Below, one piece after another: positions 33,463-44,950 of a stretch of DNA of 64,000 nt. The translations under genes were made by a program, and so were the position numbers. Each line of letters begins with the position of its first letter. Position 1 is the first letter of the stretch. The notes under the pieces are model-generated. The model was given only the letters and a program-made list of their open reading frames with translations. It was not told the DNA's origin and made no database searches. Source of the DNA: Capsicum annuum (taxonomy: Eukaryota; Streptophyta; Magnoliopsida; Solanales; Solanaceae); the NCBI RefSeq assembly GCF_002878395.1, contig NC_061114.1, positions 144,544,003-144,608,002 on the forward strand, in the 5' to 3' direction.

Positions 33463-36400
33463 TTCATGACCCAATTTTTGATTCATGATGGCACCTACCA
33501 TAACCCACCAGTAGGATAGCCAACACCATAACCTGGAACTAATGCAATGGGTTACCTTGGTAAGAATGTCCAGTATGGACCTTATATGGGAACACAATAT
33601 AATAACGACATTCTACAAAGAAACAACTAATATTTGAATACCAATCCCATGACCCTATAGTATTAGTACAAGAGAATCTCTATATTCATCAATAGAAATT
33701 AAGACTCAATGTCTAATAGTGTTAAATAGTCTCATACAATCATCTCAAATACAAAAGATAAAATAATGATAGAAAGGAAAAAGAGAATTTAAAACTCAAG
33801 GAGCTTACCTTGTCTACTGATAATCAACACCACACGACCTCGAGTCAACGATGGAAACTAGAACTCTAGTCTACATGAAAAAGTTACAAAAGTGTAGTAT
33901 AAGTACCAAAACATGGGTACTCAATAGGCATCATCGGCCAACTGAGCTAAATTTTAATATAAGGATGGTATGGAGTAAGACAACAACTTAAGGTGCAAAA
34001 TCAAATCGGAATCTTCTTTGATATCACTGTATAAGATAACTAATAAACTAAAACAATAGTACGACATTCCATATCCACATATACCATAATTTTCATACAA
34101 CATAACTAATCATATTAGAAATGTGAAGCCACAACTTTATAATAACAATCATGTAATTACCATAATCAATATAACTACTATCGTTAGAGTATAATACAAA
34201 AGAACTTACCACAAAGTCCCATACCGATGGAAAGTAAACTCAAGGAAAACAAACAAAGAACTCGCCACAGCATACCATATAACTGGAGAGTACACCAAAA
34301 GATCAATCCATCAATATCTCAAGGCACAACTACACAAGCTATTCACTAAAGTTGTAAGTTATACATTCCCGCCATAGACTCTTACAAAGGTATATACTGA
34401 TCATTAATACTGTAATTTGACACAACAAAGCTGATATCACCATAACATAGTTATATAGTTATTAAGTCTCTAACTCAATAATAAACTTTATGTCTAGCCT
34501 ATACTAGCTAGCCTTCATTTCCATGAGACACTAGTTTGCAAGTCTAATAGTTTACTAGTCATAAAATAAGGAAAAACTACCAGTTACCAACACTATTATT
34601 TGTTCACCCATCATAAATCCATCTTCTAGTTAGCCTCCTAATTATATAAGTCATCAATTAAGCCACCATAACATCACATAAAAGATGTCAACTTAACCAC
34701 TCATCATATGATACTAGGTTTATTCTCATTAAGCATGTTACAACCTTACAGACTAGTTTCATATTTTAGATAAGTAAGGCCCAATAACTGGTTTACTAGG
34801 ATTCTAGCCTTCATGTCGTAGTCATTTATTAGAGACAACTAGTTATCATATTAGTCACTTTACTAAGAAAAATACCATAATGTACCTATTCATCCAAATT
34901 GAGTAGATTTACTTGGTAAGCCCTTTGTTTTACACAAGATTACACATATCAAATAGCCTTAACCCAATACTCAGTATAATCTACTTCTAGTTACAAATTA
35001 GATTTAACAAGGGTCACACATCTTATTTAGTGATTAATGACAAATAAAGGATAGCAACCTACCAAGGAAGACATCGTGTCCCAAGTACACAAATAGGTTT
35101 AACCACACACGACATAACCTTACATACATCCATGCATTCATATATAAACTAACCATACATAATATTATCATAACATCATTACCACTTCCTAATTCACCTG
35201 GCATTATCATATTCACCAGGCATCATCATAATATCATTATATCCTTTAGATTCACCTGGCATTATCATAATATTATTCTATCCTCCAGATTCACCAAGCA
35301 TTATCATAATATAAATATATTCTCTAGATTCAGTGAGCATCATCATAATATCTTTATATCCTCTAGAATCACTAAGCATCATCTAACATCATTATATACT
35401 CCAAATTCACCGAGAGTCATCATAACATCAATAAATCCTCCAAATTCACTAGGTATCATCATAACATCATTATATCCTCTGAATTCTCCAAGAATCATCA
35501 TAACATAAATATATTCATTGAATTTAGCGGCATCATCATAACATTATTATATACAAACATATGTAGACATTGCAATAAGCATATAAAACCCACAATGATA
35601 GACTATGAGTGATGTAAAGGGACTCATAACATCATATTTTTACAATTAATCATCACTACATGATATAAGTAGATGCATGAGCATGATTATTTAAATTATA
35701 TATGTAATTACCACTTTTCCAAGTTAATATGTTTATTAGCAACACAATTATAAGTAAAGTGCATGCTATCTAGATACCTCTTTTACTCCTACTTTTCATA
35801 ATACTAACTTCAAAGGAAAATCCTTAACTTAAACATTAGCTTAATCATTAGGCTTGGGTCATAGCAAGAGTGATACATAATTAGAGGTTCACTTGGTAAA
35901 CTCATCAATAATCCAAGTAATAGCATAACCATATATTCAAATTAAATGACTTTACAAGGCTATCATGAAAACAAGATAATAAATAAAGTATACACATTAT
36001 CCAACCATTGACCACATGCATAATCGGCAATCAAGTTTAACTATTATAACCTCTATAACATAATTAAAATGTTCATCGAGTATCTAGGTCACTAAGGAAC
36101 TTCCTAGCTCAAGCTTAAGGTGGGTCAAGTCCCACTTCTAAATCCCAATAATGCCAAATATCACTTCTACAAGACTAACTTTGACTCAAAATTAGGCTGG
36201 GTTTTCTAAATCACACCATAATGACTTATCAATCCTTACTAGGCCTATAAGGGAGAATCTTCTTCAAGTATCCTTTCTAAGTCACCCCAAAAACTAAGGT
36301 CAATTCATAACTAGTCATATCTAGGTCGAAATACTCTTAAGGTTAGTCAATAACATCATTCTCAACTACTAGAGTAACTAAAGTATTCACATTCTATTCA

Positions 36401-37558
36401 TGAGACTATAAGTAGAACTATCTGAGGTTCTAGGCTATAGTCAAGCATCATACCTTACAAGTTTAATAGCCTAAGAGAATAAATTAATTCCAAGGGTCAC
36501 CAATTATCCATTAATCATCTAAGCCCCCACCCAATCTCAAAAGATATCAATAATTATACTACAATCAAGTTTAATCTAACTACGAGTAAGCCTAACCTAC
36601 CTTAAGTCCAAATTGCTCATGAACCAAAGAGTTTCACCTTCCCTTTTTTTGAAGCTTCTTCCAAGAGCCAAGCTATCAACAACATAATCTAAGAATCATT
36701 ACAAAATTAACTACACCAATTATTTCAACATTATGCCATGGTTTAAAAATGATGCCAAACCCCAAACTGGATCCTACCTTAAAAAAATGAGTTTCCTAGA
36801 CCAACTTATTGCTCAAATATCATTAGTGAGATATAACCCTCAAGGAATTAGAGTAAATCAATAACATTTATGGCTACAATTTAGCCTTGAAGACTTGGGT
36901 TTTGGGTCTAGAAATCAAGAATTAATACCAAACTAGAAGGAATCTTACCTTAAATTTGAAGAAAAAATAGATTACATAAGTTATTCAAGCTCCTAATCAA
37001 CCTACAAGACTTATTTTAAAGGTTTTATACTCTATCAGGGTTTAAAGCATAAGAGGGAGGCACAAATAGCCAAAATTTTGAGCAAGAATTTTTTTAAATA
37101 GGCTTTGCCTAGGCCTCGTGTAGCGCAGTCGCAGACCCTACTTGGCCATGATTGCAGCACCGTGTTCTCACCCCTCACACCATGGTTGCGGTATCTTTCT
37201 CTAACCTAGGCAATACTGAATCTTAGAACTTGGTTCCAAGCTTCGACCAATGCCTCGAGATACATTCAGAGTTTGTTTTGAGCAAATGAGATATGTAACC
37301 ACATAGATTTTGACATTTCGTATGCTTTAGCGAAGTTAAATTTTACATTTAAGGTCCTTTTGATAATGTTCTTTCTCAGTGGTCAATTACAACCAATGAA
37401 GATATCAAATAGAGAAAGTGGTTCTATAAACAAAATGAATCGTTAGGTAACCAAACTATTAATTCCAACAAGTCACTAATGACTTGGGGCAGATATGGAG
37501 AAGCTTTACCAATAAAAATAAGCAAGAACCTGGAAAATAAACTGAAGGGTCACCATAT
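33463..37558 (-). repeat. 5' LTR of element B, about 4.1 kb
   Basis: The inner end adjoins the primer site and reads GGGTCATGAA on the minus strand. The outer end is near 37558, with TATGGTGACC replacing the TGTAATGACC of the other LTR. It is unusually long for a gypsy LTR. It contains the second minisatellite and a leader region near 36600-37000 that matches 27400-27800. Confidence 0.82.
35165..35545. repeat. 39-bp minisatellite in LTR (copy 2)
   Basis: The same unit as at 25915 (ATTCACYNGGCATCATCATA and so on) is repeated about nine to ten times, with more small deletions, so the long open frames seen in copy 1 are not kept here. Confidence 0.85.
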
Positions 37559-38890
37559 CATGGGACTCTTTCATCACAATACTCACCCATTTGAAATATA
37601 CATTATCACAATATCTTCACGCTTTAATATTCTAGCTTATTAAAGATCAATAACCACCAATGGAAATAGGAATGAACAAATACCCTTATGAATGGAATCA
37701 CCCAATCTATAACAGGGTGAGGTAAGCATTCATGTCTCCCGAGTTACTTAGAATTCACTCGTGGGTTTCATGTTAGGCATATTGCTCAATAAAAATTATG
37801 GATGCAATATTTCTTAACAAACTACTTCAACAAATAACTACTATTTATTCAATAATTAGGACTAATTGGACTCAAAATTATGCTTCAATAATGATCACAT
37901 TATGCCCCACAAAAGATCATATTAACTATTACAAGCATTCTAGACATTCCTCTCTTATCTACATTCCAAAAATCACATGGTGCAGATGCAAACTAAGTGC
38001 TCCAAAAAGAGAATAGAAGCACTAGTGAGCAAGATCATTTTTACAAATCATATCCAAGAATATCAATGGTCCTCATACTATCCTAATTGAGTCACCCACT
38101 ACACTAGTTATTCAAGAAAGTTCAATTCGATAAATTACCATTTAAACATTTAAAACAAGGTACCCATTCCAAAAATAATGAATCCAATAAGCATAAATCA
38201 TCTAAATAAGATCATAAAAATCATATTCAAATGAAAAACATCATGGGATATGAATCACCATTTCCACCATTAGGAGAATTCAAAGAGTAAACAATAAAAG
38301 ATCATACCTTTAACTTGATGGACGAGCGAAGTAAAATGAATTAAATGCCCAATTTTAGTATCAGGGGCTTCATTCTTGTTATAGGAAGTAGAATTTTGAA
38401 GTGAGTTTAAAGAACTTTGAACTTAGGAAAAATATAAAATTTTAAGTTGTTTAAGAGTGACAAACAACCATAAGGGATTTTAAAAATAAACACAAACGTT
38501 TAGCATGGCTTAGGGAACTTGTGCCCACCCAACACCTGAGTGTGCCAGGCATGCACGCACAAGGCCCTGGTAGCGCCAAACTAGTGAGTTGTGCATTTAG
38601 TATTTACTAGACCTGCACTTGGATAGCTTAAGTAAGTCCAGTGTAGGTCGGATTAGAAACTGCCAATTTTTTGGATCACACTTGTATTCTGATTGTGCCT
38701 GGTCTATGGTTGTACTGCTAAAGAATGTAAAACATAATTCCAGGTAGTGTATACTTCTTTCACATGCATTATAGTTTCACTTGGTATATACCTCATCCGC
38801 TCAAGCATGTCTAGTGCAGGTCTAGGCTAGGATATACCATTTTAAGAAATCTTTTAAATCAAATATTGGATCAAGGCATAGTTTTGAGCC
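37559..38890 (-). other. Unclassified segment, probably diverged LTR sequence
   Basis: I see no coding domain. On the minus strand the part near 38600-38300 has the layout seen in the other gypsy LTR leaders: a GC-richer stretch with GGCACACTCAGGTG, then AT-rich sequence with short C-rich motifs, then AAAGGTATGATC near 38309-38298. It may be a gypsy LTR truncated by element B on one side and the Athila/Tat-like element on the other. The assignment is tentative. Confidence 0.35.
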
Positions 38891-38993
38891 CTTAAACCTT
38901 CCTTCACCAATTTTGACTTATGATATCACCTACGTATACAAAAATCAAGTTAAACAAAGAATACAAAACACTACATAACAACGAATAAACCTT

Positions 38994-39013
38994 GGGTTTT
39001 TTCCTAAGAAGCC
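38994..39013 (-). other. Conserved post-ORF motif GGCTTCTTAGGAAAAAACCC
   Basis: On the minus strand this matches the GCTT-TTGGGAGGCAACCCA sequence that I know from the end of coding regions in plant Athila/Tat-like elements. A related copy is at 50756-50776. Confidence 0.6.
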
Positions 39014-39039
39014 CCTTAGTTATGGCAAGACATCAATCT

Positions 39040-39265
39040 TTTATCATTTTGGATCCTTGAATTGAAGCGACTCAACTATAGCCGCTTCGAGTCCATCTAC
39101 ATGGTAATGCCTCCATTTTTATCCATTCACCATGAACTTCTTCTCATAGTCTTCTAATTTAATTTTTCTATTTATATAAGCATTCGAGACCATAAACGGG
39201 CCCCACCACTTAGTTTTAAGCTTTCCCAAAGAATGTTTCAACATAAAGTTCAATAGGAGCAAATA
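39040..39265 (-). pseudogene. Integrase C-terminal tail remnant
   Basis: The minus-strand frames read FFGKA, VVGPVYGLECLY, EEVHGE and EALPCRWTRSGYS. With frameshifts these fit an integrase tail of the KLK-KW-GPF to VNG-R-K-Y type found in Athila/Tat pol. It lies about 250 bp downstream of the protease region with no pol core between. The match is by recalled family pattern, so moderate confidence only. Confidence 0.5.
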
Positions 39266-39499
39266 TTCACCACTACAAAATTCTCGGTTTAATGTCTAAA
39301 TACCATGCTGCCACTTCTTTTTGGATTTATTTCAATAACTTTTGGAAATAATGCTTTTTATGTCACTGAGGGCCATTCATTAGCACAAATACATTTTTTT
39401 ACCATAGATTTTGAGGCTTCTATTTTTTGAGGTGATAGATCATCCACAACAATGCAACCCAAAATGTTATTCTCATAAGATTTTCCATTGTAAGAGACA

Positions 39500-40140
39500 A
39501 GATTCGTCATTAAATAAACTACCTCATCCTTTTTTCTATCACTTTACTCCCCAAGTTTGGCAATACACCTACCGAGGGGTCATCTAAAAGATTCACCTTT
39601 ATGGTGTTAGTTACCTTATCATCAACCATATCAATCAATAAAAAAAATAGCAAATCCTTAGGTTGTTTTATAGAATTACACACATTGAAAGAGGCCTCTT
39701 TATTATTCACTCAAAAATTTATTTCACCATATTTAGCATCCACTAAGGCTCTTTTGGTAGCTAATAATGGCCTACAAAGAATTATGTGGACCTCATGATC
39801 CATCCGTAACCAATAATAACAACATCTTCCAAAAAGATGAAATAGACTTTTTTCACAAGAACGTCACATTACACTCCCATGATCTTTTCATAGAATAATT
39901 AACCATTAAAAGCCTTATTGTGGTTGGTATGGAGGAACCCAAAAATAACTTTAGAACATGACAAATAGTTTCAAATTAATGTTTTCCGCAAGGTAATACA
40001 ATGCTTTTCCAAACTTGTGTACCCCAATAGTGCAAGGAATAATGAATGCGCTTGGGTCATCTTTCTTTACCACCATTGTGCTAGATATTATGGTACTATA
40101 ATTATGGGTTACCTATATAGTTTCAACATCCATGACTAGT
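39500..40140 (-). pseudogene. Athila/Tat-like protease region
   Basis: An open frame (39710-39519) reads NNKEASFNVCNSIKQPKDLLFF and DDKVTNTIKVNLLDDPS, which follows the retropepsin in this class. Upstream, the PC-IG-HKFGKALC-like region near 40080-40040 is frameshifted. The catalytic DLG cannot be confirmed. Confidence 0.6.
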
Positions 40141-42150
40141 TTGTTGTAACCAAGTCCTTTCTGCATTTATCATTCCCGAGTATCTCTTTTAAAGGTTCTA
40201 ACAATGGAATATTCACTGATAGGTTGCTAAATTTTGCAAGAAAATTCTTAAACTTGATATCAACTTCTTTCTTCTTGAGACTTTATGGGAACATAGGATG
40301 ATTTTTGATTTGTGACAAAAGAACAATAGGAGTTTCATCCGATTATGGAGTGTTATCCCCAAACTCTTTTAGAGCTTCCTTAATTTTACCCTATTCTTCA
40401 ACCAACTTTGTCTTTTAAACAATTGGTTTATTGGAATTTTAAATCGCATGATTACACTAGACTAGTCGCTTTTTTTCTAATGTTCATTACATTCCCTTTT
40501 ATTCTAGTCTTTATGAAAATAAACATCATCTTTACCACGAGTTTGACAACTCTTAGTGATCGTGGCAATGATGTAAGCATCATTCATAGGTTTAGTAATC
40601 GTGTCCCTAGGAAATCCACCATCTTTCCTTACATCAAGTTGAGATAAGATTTGAACTACTTGAGTTTTGTGTTGCTTAATTAAGGCCAAACGAGATATTT
40701 TTATTTGATTAAGTTATGATAAATCACTTGTCAGCTCTCATACTATCTTATCGGTTCCCTCAAAACACTTTAAGTTACGAGCAAGGACATCTTCACTTTT
40801 GAACTTCTCTAGGTCAATATATCTTGACTCTTTACCCTTGGCCATATCATATAGGGTTTCATACCGGTCATAATACCTATCCTTATCTCTTCATTCCTAA
40901 TCTCTATCATGATCTCTTTCTTGCTAATGTCTATTATGATCCATTTCCTTCCAACCTTGATTCCTACCTTTTCTTTAATAAGTAGAGCGAGAACCCCTAT
41001 TTGGTTGGAAAAGAACCAAATTTCCTCATCAAGATACTCCACTTCATCACCCAAAGAACCATGGTCTAATACCCACTAATTTGTCTAAAAAAATAACCTA
41101 TTCATGTCGTTTGGCTTGTTTGACCACCTATCCAGCCCCACCGACGTATCCTCTCTCACTTCCGTCGGTTAATTTTTGGCTTAAAATATACTTAAGACTC
41201 GGGATCACCCTGATAACCACCTTTAGAGAAGCTCTTATTACATACTGGGTGAGAAGATCAAGTTTTGTCGTTACATTAGCCATGTTCTCATCTCTTTCCT
41301 CATTCTTTTGCCTTTGTTCTTATCTTAAAAAAATATGTAAAGGGAGCCTCCATGACCATTTTAGTATCTCTTGTGTTCCAACCACTACTTTGATTAGTCA
41401 CTTGATCTAATAATTCCACCACAACACCATATGACTATTTTATAATAGACTATCTAGCAGCATTATCAGCCACTATATTATTTAATTGATCTAATGCTCT
41501 AAGAATGTTTAAAGATGTATTCTCTCCAGGATATCATGATTTGAGGATTGAATTATATTATTGTTGTATCATAGCCAAGCATCATATAATAGCTCGGCAC
41601 TAATTTGGAAAAAATTAATGATTTTATCCATTAGTTGCATCATTCGAAAAAGAGGAAAATACATATCAAAGAGTGTTTTTAAGATCTCAACCAATGAAGT
41701 GATAGACCCTGTGAGTAAAGTCCATTACCATAAGATCGATTCTCTCGTTAATGAGAATGGGAAAATACACAAACTAATTAATTCTTGAGATTGTAGGCTA
41801 TGACAAATTGAGAATCCATATTAATAAAATTCTTCAAGTGTAGATTAGCTTCCTCATGTGCTTGAAATCCAAACAACCCTTTCATTTAAAGGAAAAGAAA
41901 CATCATGCTAGAAATGTTAAACACTCAATTTTATTCTACAGGTGGAATACGAATAACACTATCTCAACCTACATCTCTGAGGTAATTCTCATCCTCAAGA
42001 TGCCCATCAAAAGTACTAGTATTACTACCGTGTTGGCTTATAGTATAATGTTTACTATTATCCTTATCTGAATAAGAACAAAAACAACAAACAATGCAAA
42101 AGAAAACACTCTGGCAACCCAAAGTGACTAAAAACACTTTAAGAATGAAA
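40141..42150 (-). pseudogene. Athila/Tat-like gag, heavily decayed
   Basis: Open pieces on the minus strand at 41054-40809 (MGDEVEYLDEE) and 40689-40504 (ALIKQHKTQVVQILSQLDVRKDG) and frameshifted parts near 41560-41400 (LDQLNNIVADNAAR) fit the linker and core of an Athila/Tat-type gag. Open frames on the plus strand here (for example 41081-41410) are antisense shadows. I see many stops and no intact start. Confidence 0.6.
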
Positions 42151-42163
42151 ACTATATTTTACA

Positions 42164-42185
42164 CCCCATCAATGACACCAAAAAT
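42164..42185 (-). other. Primer-binding site, tRNA-Asp-like (diverged)
   Basis: On the minus strand ATTTTTGGTGTCATTGATGGGG follows the LTR end. It resembles the TTTGGCGCCGTTGCCGGGGA site of Athila-type elements with C-to-T-type changes. The better-preserved site is at 53411-53423. Confidence 0.6.
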
Positions 42186-43440
42186 TGATAATGCTCAAAC
42201 TACACCTATGATATGTAAGTGATTTTCATTAGTATAGTCAACTTAATTAGGTTGGGATTGAATCCACAGGGATAAAAGACAAGGATTTCATTGCTCAAGA
42301 GTGCTAGAAGACAACTAGGAGTAGACTATAAAATTTGGTGAACAAACATAAATGCAAAAATGGAGGTTTTTGTTTTGGTTTTGCTTATTTAACAATTTTT
42401 CTATTTTAAGACTACTATTTTGAATCTATAAATAATTATAAATTAATCAAGAGTTGATGGGACTTGGGCTTATGCCTTCCAAGGTATGGGATCATCCTTG
42501 GGTATTTGATTGTTTGTGAAATTTACCTAAATATTTTGCGTAGGCTAGATGTATAAGTTTTGGTGTCAATTTGTCAATAAAACACAAAATATCACAAATG
42601 GGCTATGTCGAATACCTTATAAGTGTAATAATTTCACCAATCTATAGCCTCAATTAACATCCGTATGTCTATGAAATATTGTTAAATAAACTAATTCAAG
42701 TTATATTTCACACCTATTCCCACTCATATCCCCTCTTTCTAGGATGATTGAGTTCTAAGGTAATTGTGGTTTGCAACCTCCAGTTCTTAGTTAAAATATG
42801 GAATAATTGCAAAATCCATATCAAATAACTAATTAGGAAGACAATATAAACAAAACCCATGTGCTAATACAGACTGATTCAAGTATAATAAAAGAATAAA
42901 GAATTAGCTAAGTAGACATACACCAAAATTCCCTTCAAATTGATCCATAAATTAAGAGAATGTAAAATACAATCTTTAATTTCAATAAATCTTTAATAAA
43001 AAAACACCAATTCTTCACTTGATAGTTACTCTAATATGTTCAAATCTCAAAAGTAGTATAATAATGCTTAATGTTGGTGGCAATGAGCTGAAAGCCCCCT
43101 TTTGACCCTCATTTCACATTTTCTTAATATTAAAAAAGGATATTGCACTCTTCATATACTTGAGCAGATTTAGAGGAGATTAGTCATAGATGAGGAACAC
43201 CCTAGAGGCAAATGGGGTTGTTTTGGCTATTTTGGTCACTTGTTTACGCTAGTAGACTATTGATACATCCAAATAATATTTAGGGCTATTTTGCTTTCAT
43301 ATTTGACCTTATATTAACTTGAATGGCTCTCTTATCTTTATTTGAAATGTTTACCAGCAAAAATTAGCATTATACATGAGATTAACACCAAATTAATGGA
43401 AAAGCATAATAATTTAAGCTTAAAAAGTGTTAACAAGTCA
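42186..43440 (-). repeat. 5' LTR of the non-autonomous Athila/Tat-like element
   Basis: The LTR is about 1,255 bp. On the minus strand it starts TGACTTGTTAACACTTTTTAAG at 43440 and ends GGTGTAGTTTGAGCATTATCA at 42186. The end is the same as that of the LTR at 53427, although the bodies differ. The base sequence near 42190-42290 (GTAAGTGAT, GGTTGGGATTGAATCC) also matches 53460-53510. No GATAAG array is present here. Confidence 0.78.
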
Positions 43441-44950
43441 TCCAATTGATGAATTATCAATTACACTACATTATGGTTGAATAATATGTCTAGATAGTGA
43501 TGGAGGTATTACATCAGTTGTAGACTAGTTGGTTTTCTTCATTTGAATTAGACCTAATTTCTTAAGTTTTTCTAGAGAGAATTGTGCCCTATATCTTGAG
43601 GGACAAGCAGACGTTTGAGTTTCATGATTTATCGAAGCGTTCTATGACTATTATGGTGTCTGGGGATCATTTTCATACATTGTTAAAATATGCCACTTCT
43701 AATACCTCTATTTAGTTCATGAGGATCGAGAAGTTTGTTAAGGGATTTACTAGTTATTAACAGTTGGAGATGATCCGATTAGTGATTTTAGGTGGTTCCT
43801 TTCAGTATGGATCATACCATGATGATTGAGAACATTTACTAATGTACTAAAAGTGGTATTGGTTAAAGGATGCATCAATAGGGTAGTTTAAGTGGTCAGT
43901 CATCCCAAGCTAGGAATTTGTCAAGTAGAGGTTCGCATGGGCACCATAAATGGCCAATTCAAGAAAATTTATAGAGTTTGGATAACAAGTTCATGGGTTT
44001 TAAGACTTTGAGTGGTCAGAAATTAGGTCATGAAGTTAAGGGTATCATTTTGGTTCATTAGGTTTTGGAGGGTGTGTTGGTTTATTTTGGATGTTATAGT
44101 ATGATTAAGCTTGTAGGGTATATTTTATGTGCGATAAGGTTGGACACTTAGGGCATATTTTATGTGCAATAAGGTTGGACACTTAGCAAGGTATTTTACT
44201 AGTCATGTGGTTGGTCCTCCTAAGTAAGTTCTCAAATTTATATTTGTCCAACCCCAATGTTAGTAATTCAATAGGGTACATATGGAAATGGAGGTAGTTC
44301 TAGAGGTACTAGAGCTAGGGATCAAGAATATTCTAGTAGTGGATGAGGATTTTCATAGTTTGAGACGCGCATGGTGATTTCTATATTTTTTTGGGTGACA
44401 TAAGGCAGAGGTATCTGATGGTATAATTACAGGTATCATCCTAATTTGTCATTGGCTTTTTCAATATTTTTTGACCCTAGGTCTACATACTTTTATGTTA
44501 CTTCATATTTTTCTAATTTTATTAATTCTATGTGTGAGTCCCTTGGTATACCCATTGGTATTTCTACCCTTATTTCAATTATTTAGTAGTGGATTAGTTA
44601 TACCAATCATGCGTTGTGACCTTTTTAGGCATGAGTCTTAGGCAGACCTTATTATCCTTGACATGATTAATTTTGATGTCATATTAGGTATTGATTAGTT
44701 GTGACCTTATCATGTGGTTTTGGAATATTTGGCTAAGATTATGACCATAACTATTCTTGGTGTATTAAGGATAAAGTAGAAAGGTACTCCTAGTTTGTGT
44801 CCAAAAGGTGTTGTATATTTTCTTCATGCTAGTCGCATGGTAGAAAAGGGGTGTCATTCTTATTTATACTATGTGCATGACAACAATGTTGATTTACAAC
44901 CCTTATTAGGTTTTGTAAGAGTTTCTAGGGAGTTTATAGATGTGTTTCTA
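43441..44950 (+). pseudogene. Gypsy gag and protease (element D, plus strand)
   Basis: The plus strand encodes a decayed gag beginning without an LTR, because the Athila/Tat-like element abuts at 43440. Segments such as REKFVKGFTS-like sequence near 43730 and a zinc knuckle region FMCNKVGHLARYF near 44155-44195 are visible. The protease part near 44640-44700 has ILDMINFDVILGID. The linker VSREFIDVFLKHP near 44918-44955 precedes the inserted LTR. Stops and shifts are frequent. Confidence 0.72.
44116..44185 (+). repeat. 35-bp tandem duplication in the gag zinc-knuckle region
   Basis: Two adjacent 35-bp copies (44116-44150 and 44151-44185) begin GGGYATATTTTATGTGCRATAAGG and differ at two positions. 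The length is not a multiple of three, so the duplication shifts the frame in the knuckle. Confidence 0.88.

Larger units (their letters stand above)
24645..37558 (-). mobile_element. Nearly complete chromovirus-like gypsy element with giant LTRs (element B)
   Basis: The element has two related long terminal segments (24645-28353 and 33463-37558) flanking gag, protease, RT, RNase H, integrase and a chromodomain-like tail, all on the minus strand. The primer site lies at the inner edge of the right LTR. The right end near TATGGTGACC is a mutated TG terminus, and the inner end of the left LTR reads TGTAATGACC. The left LTR has lost about 420 bp at its outer end to the insertion of element A. 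The element is inactive through many stops. Confidence 0.87.
38891..43440 (-). mobile_element. Non-autonomous Athila/Tat-like element lacking pol core
   Basis: The element runs on the minus strand from an LTR (42186-43440) through a TTTTTGGTGTCATTGATGGGG primer-site region, decayed gag, protease, and then directly into an integrase-tail-like segment and the post-ORF sequence. RT, RNase H and the integrase core are missing. The 3' LTR is not seen. It abuts plus-strand gypsy gag at 43441. Confidence 0.72.

Noticed and set aside
41081..41410. 109-codon plus-strand open frame
   Set aside because: It is antisense to Athila/Tat-like gag and has no recognisable domain.
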